NCBI GenBank assembly: GCA_016705005.1 | Contig: JADIZB010000020.1 | Coordinates: 56,430-120,429, forward strand | Direction: 5' to 3' | DNA: 64,000 nucleotides | DNA from: Bacteroidales bacterium | Lineage (GTDB): Bacteria; Bacteroidota; Bacteroidia; Bacteroidales; Lentimicrobiaceae | Shown: positions 29,087-37,598 of the stretch, piece by piece | Layout: each line of letters starts with the position of its first letter | Numbering within the stretch: the stretch's first letter is position 1 | Position numbers and translations under genes: made by a program | Notes under the pieces: generated by a model | Told to the model about the DNA's origin: nothing | Databases searched by the model: none | Seen by the model: the letters and a program-made list of their open reading frames with translations, nothing else

Positions 29087-30544
29087 ATGAAAAAAATTGC
29101 AGGAAGTTTGCTGATTGCCATAGCAGGAGGATTAATTGCACTGGGTGCCTACAGCCTGATCAGCAAGAAAGAAGTAAAGTACATTAATAGTGCTTCTCAG
29201 AGTACGCCGGCTTATCTGACTGGTTTGCCGGGAGCATCCGGAACGATGGTTTTACCTGATTTTACAGTAGCAGCAAATAATACCATCCATGCTGTTGTTC
29301 ACATCAGAACGGAGTATGAGCGCAAGAGCAGTGTTTATGATTATTTCTTTGACTTCAGAGACTTTTTTGGTCAGAGGGGGCCTCAGGGTGTACCGGGGCC
29401 GATCGAAGCCTCCGGTTCGGGTGTTATTATCAGTCCCGACGGTTATATTGTTACCAACAATCATGTTGTGACCGAATCAAACAAGATTCAGGTAACCCTG
29501 AATGACAAGCGGACCTATGATGCACAAATTATCGGCACTGACCCCTCGACTGATCTGGCTGTTATCAAGATTGACGCAAAGGATTTACCATTTCTCGTTT
29601 ATGGTAATTCTGACAATGTTCAGATCGGAGAATGGGTTCTTGCGGTCGGCAATCCGTTTAACCTCACTTCAACGGTTACTGCAGGAATTGTCAGTGCGAA
29701 AGCACGCAATATCAACATACTCGGTTCACCTGACGGATCGGCTATAGAGTCATTTATTCAGACCGATGCGGCTGTCAATCCCGGCAACAGTGGTGGTGCT
29801 CTCGTGAACACCAATGGTGAACTGGTAGGCATAAATGCCGCCATCGCTTCCGGAACCGGCTACTATGCAGGTTATTCCTTTGCTATTCCTGCCAATATAG
29901 TGCGAAAAGTTGCAGGTGATCTTATGGAATATGGAACCATACAAAGGGGATTTCTTGGTGTAAGCATCCGTGAACTTGACAGTAAACTGGCCGAAGAAGA
30001 AGGTATTGATGATATTCACGGGGTTTTTGTAGCCGATGTAACGGAAAACGGTGCCGCCCAGGATGCCGGAATAAAAAGTGGTGATATCATTATGAACATT
30101 GAAGGAGTGCCGGTTAATTCAACCTCGGAATTGCTGGGTTTGATCGGGCAGCACCGGCCGGGTGATAAGATTAACCTTGCCGTCAAAAGAGGTAACAAAG
30201 AGATGAATTATGCAGTTATCCTCAAGAACAGAGATGGCAACGTCAGTCTGGTAAAGCGGGAAGATGTTAATATTCAGTCACTTCTTGGCGCTAACTTTTC
30301 ACCGGTTCCTGAAAAACTTAAATCAGATCTGAATATTGAAAATGGTATTCAGGTGAATACACTGGGAGATGGCAAATTGAGGAATGCTGGAGTAAGACAA
30401 GGATTTATCATCACGCGTGTTGACGGTAAAACAGTCAGATCCATTGATGAATTATCGAATGCCATTGCCAGCAAAAAAGGTGGAATTCTGATCGAAGGCA
30501 TTTATCCGAACAGGACCCGTGCATATTACGGTTTTGGAATGTAG
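29087..30544 (+). CDS. DegP/HtrA-family periplasmic serine protease
   Basis: 485 residues. An N-terminal hydrophobic segment (LLIAIAGGLIALGAYSLI) serves as signal or anchor. The trypsin-like domain has the full triad: His in VTNNHVV, Asp in STDLAVIKID and Ser in NPGNSGGALVN. Two PDZ domains follow, at about 290-375 (RGFLGVSIRELD) and 390-480. A linker rich in Gly/Pro with GQRGPQGVPG near residue 95 resembles the LA loop. The protein degrades or refolds misfolded envelope proteins. It is divergent from dapF and not in an obvious operon. Confidence 0.93.
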   Translation: MKKIAGSLLIAIAGGLIALGAYSLISKKEVKYINSASQSTPAYLTGLPGASGTMVLPDFTVAANNTIHAVVHIRTEYERKSSVYDYFFDFRDFFGQRGPQGVPGPIEASGSGVIISPDGYIVTNNHVVTESNKIQVTLNDKRTYDAQIIGTDPSTDLAVIKIDAKDLPFLVYGNSDNVQIGEWVLAVGNPFNLTSTVTAGIVSAKARNINILGSPDGSAIESFIQTDAAVNPGNSGGALVNTNGELVGINAAIASGTGYYAGYSFAIPANIVRKVAGDLMEYGTIQRGFLGVSIRELDSKLAEEEGIDDIHGVFVADVTENGAAQDAGIKSGDIIMNIEGVPVNSTSELLGLIGQHRPGDKINLAVKRGNKEMNYAVILKNRDGNVSLVKREDVNIQSLLGANFSPVPEKLKSDLNIENGIQVNTLGDGKLRNAGVRQGFIITRVDGKTVRSIDELSNAIASKKGGILIEGIYPNRTRAYYGFGM

Positions 30545-30721
30545 AAGGCTGCGCTAAAACAGCTAAAAATGACACAGGTGGGCGGCCTTGCCGTTTCACC
30601 TTTCATTGTCTGTTAATAGTGCGGTTTCGGATGTAAAACTGAACTATTGCCGTTTAGAATTGTTATTAATTAGAATTGGGTAACTATCCGTTGAACCCCG
30701 TTCCTAAAATCCAAAGGAGCT

Positions 30722-31588
30722 ATGAGACAGCTAAAAATAACCAAATCGATCACTAACCGGGAAACTGCTTCACTCGATAAATACCTGCAGGATATTGGGA
30801 AGGAAGAACTGATCAGTGCGGAAGAAGAAGTATTGCTTGCCCAGCGTATACGGCAGGGTGACCAATGGGCACTTGAGAAACTTTGTAAAGCCAATCTCCG
30901 GTTTGTGGTTTCAGTAGCCAAACAATATCAAAACCAGGGTCTGAGCCTGCCCGACCTGATTAATGAAGGTAATCTCGGACTGATAAAAGCAGCCCAGCGT
31001 TTCGACGAAACCCGTGGCTTTAAATTTATTTCCTATGCCGTATGGTGGATCAGGCAAAGCATTTTGCAGGCATTGGCTGAGCAATCCCGAATTGTAAGGC
31101 TGCCATTGAATCAGGTTGGCTCTTTGAATAAAATCAAAAAGGAATCATCCCGTCTTGAACAGAAATTTGAAAGACCACCTTCAGCCGATGAAATTGCTGA
31201 AGCACTTGAAATTCCTGAATACAAGATAGATGCAGCCCTGAAAATATCTACAAGATACATATCAATGGATGCCCCCCTGTCGGAAGATGAGGATATGAAG
31301 TTCATTGATATCTTTATCGACGAAGATACACCTGTAACAGATGCCGGGCTGATGAAGGAGTCGCTTGCCCGTGAAATTCAACGTTCGTTGGCTACCCTGA
31401 CAGAAAAGGAAAGGGATGTCGTAAATCTTTACTACGGTATTGGCATGAATCATGGTCTGACGCTTGAAGAAATCGGGGCCAAATTTGACCTGACCAGGGA
31501 AAGGGTACGTCAGATTAAAGAAAAAGCAATCAGACGATTGAAGCATACTTCAAGGAGTAAACTTCTTAAATCTTATCTTGGACAGTAA
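30722..31588 (+). CDS. rpoD: Primary RNA polymerase sigma factor (Bacteroidota RpoD type)
   Basis: 288 residues, the size typical of the Bacteroidota primary sigma factor, which lacks the long region 1.1 of other phyla. Region 1.2 (SLDKYLQDIGKEELISAEEE), region 2 (DLINEGNLGLIKAAQRFD, FISYAVWWIRQSILQAL), region 3 and region 4 (LTLEEIGAKFDLTRERVRQ) are all present. It directs core polymerase to TTTG/TAnnTTTG promoters such as those noted here. AAAGGAG at 30713-30719 sits only two bases before ATG, too near for a good Shine-Dalgarno. A terminator follows, so the gene is monocistronic. Confidence 0.95.
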   Translation: MRQLKITKSITNRETASLDKYLQDIGKEELISAEEEVLLAQRIRQGDQWALEKLCKANLRFVVSVAKQYQNQGLSLPDLINEGNLGLIKAAQRFDETRGFKFISYAVWWIRQSILQALAEQSRIVRLPLNQVGSLNKIKKESSRLEQKFERPPSADEIAEALEIPEYKIDAALKISTRYISMDAPLSEDEDMKFIDIFIDEDTPVTDAGLMKESLAREIQRSLATLTEKERDVVNLYYGIGMNHGLTLEEIGAKFDLTRERVRQIKEKAIRRLKHTSRSKLLKSYLGQ

Positions 31589-31611
31589 ATTATTGAAAAA
31601 CAGATATTTAA

Positions 31612-31645
31612 ATGCTTCCCGGATGTTTCCGGGAAGCAATTTTTA
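31612..31645 (+). terminator. Intrinsic terminator after rpoD
   Basis: TGCTTCCCGGA and TCCGGGAAGCA form an 11-base-pair perfect stem with a four-base loop, followed by AATTTTTATT. Confidence 0.9.
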
Positions 31646-31774
31646 TTAAGTTGATTTCCGTTAAACTCAATTACTGCTATTTTCGCAAAAAAAAATGCAG
31701 TTTTTCGGGAATTAAAAATTACTTTTCCCTGTTTTTCCTATTAAGCATTAGATATATCTCATGCTGGCAACGAT

Positions 31775-32188
31775 ATGGAATACAGGTCAGACAATACTCC
31801 GGGTACAATGGATACTGCAGAAAAGTTGATTAAAATTCTGATTGCAGAGGATAATGTGCTGAATCAGAAAATTATAGAAATTCTGATCAAGCGCATGGGC
31901 TGGAATTATACACTGGTAGCAGATGGTGTTGAGGCTGTTGAAGAATGCATGAATGGCGATTACGATGTAATACTGATGGACATTGATATGCCGCAGATGA
32001 ACGGATGGGAGGCTACCATTGAAATCAGGCGTAAAAAGATGAATATTCCGATTATTGCACTTACCGCTTACTCCGAGGAGTCGTTCAGGAAAAAAAGTTT
32101 TGAAGCCGGAATGGACTACTTTTTATCGAAACCTTACAATAAGGAAGAAATATACGAGACTATCCGAAAGTGCGTGCATGCAGTATAA
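31775..32188 (+). CDS. Single-domain response regulator (CheY-like receiver)
   Basis: 137 residues, a receiver domain without an output domain. The acidic pocket is in ILIAEDN, the phosphoacceptor Asp in DVILMDIDMPQMNGW, the Thr/Ser in IIALTAY, and the Lys in FLSKPY. A start at the internal ATG 31808 (MDTAEKLIKILIAED) is equally plausible. Receivers like this resemble those found at the end of hybrid histidine kinases and probably take phosphate in a relay; the three kinases at 40.8-47.7 kb are possible partners, which is inference. Confidence 0.88.
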   Translation: MEYRSDNTPGTMDTAEKLIKILIAEDNVLNQKIIEILIKRMGWNYTLVADGVEAVEECMNGDYDVILMDIDMPQMNGWEATIEIRRKKMNIPIIALTAYSEESFRKKSFEAGMDYFLSKPYNKEEIYETIRKCVHAV

Positions 32189-32249
32189 AAGTTACTACCT
32201 GACTGCTGCTAATAATTAATCCCCGATTGTTATTAATTTTTAAAAAAGA

Positions 32250-32283
32250 TTTGGTTCTTATTGACCAGAGGTTTGTATTTTTG
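32250..32283 (+). promoter_or_regulatory. Putative pyrG promoter, far upstream
   Basis: TTTG at 32250-32253 and TATTTTTG at 32276-32283 with a 22-base spacer fit the Bacteroidota pattern with slightly long spacing. A start near 32290 would give a leader of about 228 bases before pyrG. Confidence 0.5.
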
Positions 32284-32289
32284 CCAACA

Positions 32290-32517
32290 TGCTTTTTTGT
32301 TCCAGACCTGATTTGTTCTCTTTTTCAGGAAGTAATTTAAAAGTAGCTTCACTGGTTTTACTAACGGTTCCGTTTTCTACGTCCGCTTAAGCATGGCCCG
32401 GGTTTTAGTTTGTTAACTGCTGAACAGGAAATATATGCCTGTACGGTCCGGGAATGTTATTTGCAGTCAGAAATTCCGGACATGCTATAACAATTTAAGG
32501 AACTAAAACATTACACC
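32290..32517 (+). promoter_or_regulatory. Long pyrG leader with a hairpin
   Basis: If the promoter at 32250 is used, the pyrG mRNA has an unusually long untranslated leader. It contains a stem of GTCCGGGAAT (32446-32455) with ATTCCGGAC (32473-32481), and no open frame of note. It may carry CTP- or growth-dependent control of pyrG. No known riboswitch class was recognised. Confidence 0.35.
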
Positions 32518-34128
32518 ATGCCATCAACAAAGTACGTATTTGTGACCGGAGGAGTTGCCTCGTCGCTTGGTAAAGGGATTATTTCGGCTTCTCTCGCCAA
32601 ATTGCTTCAGGCCAGGGGATTTTCTGTCACCATCCAGAAGCTTGACCCTTATATCAACATTGATCCCGGTACATTGAATCCTTACGAACACGGGGAATGC
32701 TATGTAACTGAAGATGGTGCCGAAACCGATCTCGACCTGGGACATTACGAACGCTATCTGAATGTGCCTACATCACAGGCAAACAACGTTACCACCGGAC
32801 GAATTTATCAGGAAGTAATCTTCAGGGAACGGCGGGGCGATTATCTTGGTGAGACAGTGCAGGTGATCCCCCACATTACCGATGAAATTAAACGACGGAT
32901 CAAATTGCTCGGGAGCGAAAATAAATTTGATTTCGTGATTACCGAAATCGGTGGAACCGTCGGTGATATTGAATCCCTGCCGTATATTGAAGCTGTTCGC
33001 CAGATGCGTTGGGAAATCGGCACCGATTGCGTCGTGGTGCATCTTACCCTGGTTCCTTTCCTGGCTGCTGCAGGCGAATTAAAAACCAAACCCACGCAGC
33101 ATTCTGTCAAAACACTGCTTGAACAGGGAGTACAGCCCGATATCATTGTTTGCCGCACCGAGAAACACCTGAATGAAAACCTGAGAAATAAGATTGCGCT
33201 TTTCTGTAATGTTAATCCTACGGCTGTAATTGAATCGATTGATGCGGAATCGATTTATGATGTACCGCTGCTTATGCTTGATGAAAAGCTGGATGTTGAG
33301 GTGCTTGAGAAGACCCGAATGCCCATGGGCAATACGCCTGAATTATCAAAATGGGAAGAATTCCTGTTCCGGTTAAAGCATCCGGAGAAAGAAGTCGTTG
33401 TTGGCCTTATCGGAAAGTATGTTGAATTGAAGGACGCCTATAAATCTATTCACGAATCCTTTGTTCATGCCGGAGCTTCCAATCATTGCAAAGTAATCGT
33501 GAAAGCGTTACATTCTGAGTCGATCACCCATGCCACGGCAGGTGAAATTCTCGGGGGACTCGATGGCATTCTTGTTGCACCGGGCTTTGGAAGCAGGGGC
33601 ATCGAAGGGAAAATTGAAGCCATCAGGTATGCCCGCGAAAATCAGATCCCGTTTCTTGGTATATGCCTTGGGATGCAATGTGCTGTGATTGAATTCGGGC
33701 GCAATGTGCTTGGGCTGAAGGATGCCCATTCCACCGAGATGGATCCCGATACAACAAATCCGGTGATAGATATTATGGAAGGACAGAAATCTGTTTCCGG
33801 CAAAGGGGGTACCATGAGGCTCGGTGCCTATCCCTGCACAATTTCGGAGAATTCCAGAGCTTTTGAAGTTTACGAAACCTCCGACATCAGGGAACGCCAC
33901 AGACATCGGTATGAATATAATAATGCATATCTTGATATTTATCAAAAAGCCGGTATGGTGGCATCGGGTATAAATACAGAAGATAACCTTGTCGAAATTG
34001 TTGAGCTGACCAGCCACCCCTGGTTCATCGGGATTCAGTTTCATCCCGAATACAAAAGCACAGTAGCTAATCCACATCCGCTTTTTGTACATTTTGTGAA
34101 AGCTGCCATCAGATTCAGGGAAAAATAG
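32518..34128 (+). CDS. pyrG: CTP synthase
   Basis: 536 residues, standard length. The N-terminal synthetase domain begins KYVFVTGGVASSLGKGIISA and includes LDPYINIDPGTLNPYEHGE. The C-terminal glutamine amidotransferase domain has the nucleophile Cys in LGICLGMQ and the His/Glu pair in FHPEYKST. It aminates UTP to CTP with glutamine and ATP in the cytoplasm. It lies upstream of yidC on the same strand but 142 bases away, with a separate -7 box before yidC. The stop is at 34126-34128. Confidence 0.97.
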   Translation: MPSTKYVFVTGGVASSLGKGIISASLAKLLQARGFSVTIQKLDPYINIDPGTLNPYEHGECYVTEDGAETDLDLGHYERYLNVPTSQANNVTTGRIYQEVIFRERRGDYLGETVQVIPHITDEIKRRIKLLGSENKFDFVITEIGGTVGDIESLPYIEAVRQMRWEIGTDCVVVHLTLVPFLAAAGELKTKPTQHSVKTLLEQGVQPDIIVCRTEKHLNENLRNKIALFCNVNPTAVIESIDAESIYDVPLLMLDEKLDVEVLEKTRMPMGNTPELSKWEEFLFRLKHPEKEVVVGLIGKYVELKDAYKSIHESFVHAGASNHCKVIVKALHSESITHATAGEILGGLDGILVAPGFGSRGIEGKIEAIRYARENQIPFLGICLGMQCAVIEFGRNVLGLKDAHSTEMDPDTTNPVIDIMEGQKSVSGKGGTMRLGAYPCTISENSRAFEVYETSDIRERHRHRYEYNNAYLDIYQKAGMVASGINTEDNLVEIVELTSHPWFIGIQFHPEYKSTVANPHPLFVHFVKAAIRFREK

Positions 34129-34223
34129 TCCGGGATATCCGCTGGTTGTCAGGATATGCGGTTTGTTATGCAATCCATGTGCAATTCATTTCTCCCCGGG
34201 CTTATGAATTGACTGCTTTTGCT

Positions 34224-34231
34224 TACTTTTG
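34224..34231 (+). promoter_or_regulatory. Putative yidC -7 box (TACTTTTG)
   Basis: Matches TAnnTTTG and lies 40 bases before the yidC ATG. A -33 TTTG is not evident at usual spacing. Confidence 0.45.
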
Positions 34232-34270
34232 CCGCTCAATCTGAATAAATAATTTTATTAATAATATTTC

Positions 34271-36190
34271 ATGAATAGAAATTCAATCATAGGCATCCTT
34301 CTGATCTTTGGACTGATGATAGGCTATACAGTCTTTATGTCGCCGTCAAAAGAAGAACTGGCTGCCCAGAAACGTGCCCAGGATTCCATCGCAGCACTTC
34401 AGAATCAACCTGAAGATACAGCCGGAAAAAGGAATCAGGCCCAGGTGATCAGCACACAAAAGGAACCGGCAAGAGATACAATTACAGCCAATAATGATTC
34501 TCTGGCTAAAGCAGGCCTGAATGACGAATTGGGTGTTTTCGCTGCATCAGGCAGTGGAATTGACAAAATATATACCATCGAATCTGAAAAGCTGAAGATT
34601 ACATTAAGCAGCAAGGGTGGACGAATCAGCCAGGTTGAACTTGTCGGGTACAAAACATATGATGGCAAGCCGTTGGTCCTTTTCGGTCCTGATTCTTCTG
34701 ATTTTAACCTTGCCTTTTTCAGCGATGTGAGGCCGGTAAACACAAGCGGATTGTATTTTCTTCCGGCATGGCCCGATAAACGGTTCGAAGGAAAGAACGA
34801 CATCAAGATTACGGGAAATGACTCCGTAAAATTTGCACTGCGTCTTTATGCCGGTTCTTCAGATTCGTTAAAGGCTTCAGATTCCTATATTGAATATCTC
34901 TACACCGTCAGGGCAAACGATTTTATGGTGGGATATTCGGTGAATTTCGTTGGCATGGAAAAATACATTGCCATGAATACCAAGGAAATGAACATCGACT
35001 GGAGGGTCAGGCTCCCCAGGCTTGAGAAGAGTCTTGAGAATGAAAAGCTGAACACAACCGTCCATTTCCGTCATGCCGATGGTGAAGTTGACTACCTCAA
35101 CGAACGTAAAGACGATCAACAGAACATCAATACCCGGGTAAAATGGGTATCGTTCAAGCAACAGTTTTTCTCTTCAACCCTTATAGCGGGTGATCTGTTT
35201 CAGAATGCCGATATGAAGAAAACTTCTGAGCCGGAAAAGGAACAGAACTATCTGGAATATATGGAATCTACTGTTTCTCTTCCATTCAATCCTTTGGCCG
35301 ACAAGCAGCTGAATATGTCATTCTATTTCGGACCGAACAAGTACAATATTCTCAGAAAATACAAACTCGACCTGGAACGTCAGATTCCGCTGGGATGGAG
35401 CTTTTTCCTGATGCAGTGGATCAACCGGTTCGCCGTATTGCCGGTATTTAATTTCCTTGAAGGTTTTAATCTGAATTATGGAATTATCATCCTGATACTG
35501 ACCATCCTGCTGAAGATCGTACTTCTGCCTATCGCCTATAAAACATACCTTTCATCAGCCAAAATGCGGTTGCTGAAGCCTGAAGTGGATGAGATTACGG
35601 CAAAATTCCCCAAAAAGGAAGATGCCATGAAGAAACAGCAGGCAACCATGGCCCTCTACAAAAAGGCAGGAGTGAATCCGATGTCGGGCTGTGTGCCGAT
35701 GCTGCTGCAGTTTCCGATTTTGCTGGCCATGTTCCGCTTTTTCCCTGCTTCCATTGAATTAAGGCAGGAGGCATTCCTCTGGGCAACCGACCTTTCAAGT
35801 TATGACTCGGTGCTTGATCTTCCGTTCAACATACCTTTCTATGGCGACCATGTAAGTTTGTTTACCCTGCTGATGACCATATCCACCATCATCTACACCA
35901 AGATCAACAACGATATGATGTCGACCGGTAACCAGATGCCGGGTATGAAAACCATGATGTACCTGATGCCGATTATGTTCCTTGGATTCTTCAACAGTTA
36001 CTCTTCGGGGCTCAGTTACTATTACCTGCTCGCCAACCTGATGACTTTTGCACAGATGTACCTGATCCGCCGTTTCGTGAATGAAGATAAACTTCATGCA
36101 CAGATCCAGGAAAACAAGAAGAAACCTGTGAAGAAATCAAACTTCCAGAAACGACTGGAAGATATGGCCAAGAACCAGGGCCGGAAATAA
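34271..36190 (+). CDS. yidC: Membrane protein insertase YidC
   Basis: 639 residues. The Bacteroidota form is visible: an N-terminal signal-anchor (SIIGILLIFGLMIGYTVFM), a large periplasmic beta-supersandwich at about 100-370, then the five-helix insertase core with INRFAVLPVFNFLEGF, the KILLLP-like helix, SGCVPMLLQFPILLAMFRFF and a hydrophobic end with SGLSYYYLLANL. The tail is highly basic (KKKPVKKSNFQKRL), as expected for ribosome contact. It inserts proteins into the inner membrane with or without SecYEG. A terminator follows at 36206. Confidence 0.96.
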   Translation: MNRNSIIGILLIFGLMIGYTVFMSPSKEELAAQKRAQDSIAALQNQPEDTAGKRNQAQVISTQKEPARDTITANNDSLAKAGLNDELGVFAASGSGIDKIYTIESEKLKITLSSKGGRISQVELVGYKTYDGKPLVLFGPDSSDFNLAFFSDVRPVNTSGLYFLPAWPDKRFEGKNDIKITGNDSVKFALRLYAGSSDSLKASDSYIEYLYTVRANDFMVGYSVNFVGMEKYIAMNTKEMNIDWRVRLPRLEKSLENEKLNTTVHFRHADGEVDYLNERKDDQQNINTRVKWVSFKQQFFSSTLIAGDLFQNADMKKTSEPEKEQNYLEYMESTVSLPFNPLADKQLNMSFYFGPNKYNILRKYKLDLERQIPLGWSFFLMQWINRFAVLPVFNFLEGFNLNYGIIILILTILLKIVLLPIAYKTYLSSAKMRLLKPEVDEITAKFPKKEDAMKKQQATMALYKKAGVNPMSGCVPMLLQFPILLAMFRFFPASIELRQEAFLWATDLSSYDSVLDLPFNIPFYGDHVSLFTLLMTISTIIYTKINNDMMSTGNQMPGMKTMMYLMPIMFLGFFNSYSSGLSYYYLLANLMTFAQMYLIRRFVNEDKLHAQIQENKKKPVKKSNFQKRLEDMAKNQGRK

Positions 36191-36205
36191 TTGAAATGAA
36201 TTTTT

Positions 36206-36229
36206 AGCCCGGTTTTTCCGGGCTTTTTT
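36206..36229 (+). terminator. Intrinsic terminator after yidC
   Basis: AGCCCGG and CCGGGCT pair across a TTTTT loop and are followed by TTTTTTA. It lies just 13 bases before the VOC gene starts. Confidence 0.88.
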
Positions 36230-36241
36230 ATAATCACAAAC

Positions 36242-36670
36242 ATGGAAAACAACGAAGGCAGAATTACGGGTTTTGGGGGTGTCTTTATCAAATACTCAGA
36301 TCCGGATGGCGTCAGGAACTGGTATAAAGAAAAACTTGGTCTGAAAACCGATGACTACGGAACAAGCTTTGAATGGAGACATAGTGATCAACCTGAGAAA
36401 AAAGGTTATACTGTCTGGTCTGCAATGGATAAAACCAGCGGGTATTTTGAGCCATCAGGGAAGGAATTTATGATTAACCTCAGGGTGGTTCATATCGAAG
36501 CTTTCCTGGCCAGGCTTAAGCTGATGGGGATTGAACAACTTGGTGAAGTACAGGAATTTGAGTACGGGAAGTTTGCCCATATTCTCGATCCGGAAGGTGT
36601 AAAGATTGAACTATGGGAGGCAAATGATGAGTTGTATGATAAGATGATAGGGGAGACGAAGATTTTATAA
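36242..36670 (+). CDS. VOC-superfamily (glyoxalase/bleomycin-resistance type) protein
   Basis: 142 residues with two beta-alpha-beta-beta-beta units. FGGVFIKYSDPDGVRNWYKE opens the domain, and FAHILDPEGVKIELWEAND is the closing metal-site motif with the C-terminal Glu. The first unit lacks an obvious His ligand, so metal binding is uncertain. Members range from glyoxalase I to dioxygenases and antibiotic-binding proteins; the substrate is not apparent. It starts directly after the yidC terminator, so its expression may rely on read-through. Confidence 0.8.
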   Translation: MENNEGRITGFGGVFIKYSDPDGVRNWYKEKLGLKTDDYGTSFEWRHSDQPEKKGYTVWSAMDKTSGYFEPSGKEFMINLRVVHIEAFLARLKLMGIEQLGEVQEFEYGKFAHILDPEGVKIELWEANDELYDKMIGETKIL

Positions 36671-36846
36671 TTGAGAGGATATTCTGTGATTTGACTTGTT
36701 GAATGTAAATTCCGATCTTTGATCATTGGTAAAGCCTCAATGATTCTCTGGTACTTCAGGAAAAACCGGATAATTGAAATTCAATTGTCAGAATGATGTT
36801 ATCCATGACATATATAAAACTGGAAATCTGAAAAAATCAATAATCT

Positions 36847-37299
36847 ATGGCCAATATCAGTAATATTAAACAATTCACATCCCAGAAGCACATCGCAGTT
36901 GCCGGGATATCGCGCACACCCCATAAATTCGGGAATGCAGCTTTTAAGGAACTGATGAAAAAGGGATATACCCTGTATCCTGTCAGTCAGCATCTGGAGG
37001 AATTCGAAGGGGTAAAATGCTGCAGCGACATCTCCTCTCTCCCCGCTGAAGTGACTGCCATACTGATCAGTACGAAACCTGATCAGACAAAAATACTTTT
37101 AGATGAAGCCAGGAGCAAGGGAATCAGGAATATATGGCTTCAGCAGGGATCGGCAGATAAGGAAACCATCAGTAAAGTGAAAGATGGCGGCGACAATGTG
37201 ATCACCGGTGAATGTATACTGATGTTCGCTGAGCCTGCACATTTCATGCATCGCACCCATGCATTCTTCAAAAAGCTGGTTGGAAATTATCCGGCATAA
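36847..37299 (+). CDS. CoA-binding-domain (Rossmann) protein
   Basis: 150 residues, a lone CoA-binding Rossmann fold like the N-terminus of succinyl-CoA synthetase alpha. Visible features are HIAVAGISRTPHKFGNAAF, YPVSQHLEEFEGVKCCSDIS, AILISTKPD and IRNIWLQQGSADKE. The C-terminal extension contains VITGECILMFAEPAHFMHR, as in YccU-like proteins. Its role is unknown; it probably binds CoA or a related nucleotide. It is flanked by intergenic stretches of 176 and 299 bases with no recognised genes, and appears monocistronic. Confidence 0.82.
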   Translation: MANISNIKQFTSQKHIAVAGISRTPHKFGNAAFKELMKKGYTLYPVSQHLEEFEGVKCCSDISSLPAEVTAILISTKPDQTKILLDEARSKGIRNIWLQQGSADKETISKVKDGGDNVITGECILMFAEPAHFMHRTHAFFKKLVGNYPA

Positions 37300-37467
37300 G
37301 GTGGCTCAATGGTTGTCATCGATGATTTGAATTGATTAATGTATTCTGCTAGTTTCTTTCTATCCAATGAATTAAATGGCAGTAAACCAGCCCTCAAATC
37401 TACAACCCAGTCCGGTTTTCACATTCAATATTTCTTAAGGAAGGGCCGATTGATTCAAAATAATTTT

Positions 37468-37475
37468 TACCTTTG
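37468..37475 (+). promoter_or_regulatory. Putative rpsA -7 box (TACCTTTG)
   Basis: Matches TAnnTTTG, 124 bases before the rpsA ATG. The nearest TTG upstream (37450-37452) is only 15 bases away, so the -33 element is weak. Confidence 0.5.
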
Positions 37476-37481
37476 CACCCC

Positions 37482-37583
37482 GGTTTGGCTGGCGCCTTAT
37501 GAAACGCATGTTCAGAGGTGATCCTGTCCGGCTAAACCCATAATTAACAGAGTATTAACCAGGTTTCCACCGAAGGTGGAGCC
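37482..37583 (+). promoter_or_regulatory. Structured rpsA leader with two hairpins
   Basis: GGTTTGGCTGG (37482-37492) pairs with CCGGCTAAACC (37528-37538) over 11 positions, counting two G-U pairs. A second hairpin TCCACC-GAA-GGTGGA lies at 37566-37580 with an outer GG/CC pair, 15 bases before ATG. S1 genes are autoregulated in other bacteria, so these structures may serve a similar purpose; that is inference. Confidence 0.45.
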
Positions 37584-37598
37584 ACAAAGAAGAATTAA

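Noticed and set aside
32290..32517. Known riboswitch in the pyrG leader
   Set aside because: Only one modest hairpin was found and no class-specific conserved core was recognised.
37339..37521. 60-residue open frame upstream of rpsA
   Set aside because: It overlaps the likely rpsA promoter and leader and has no recognisable protein features.
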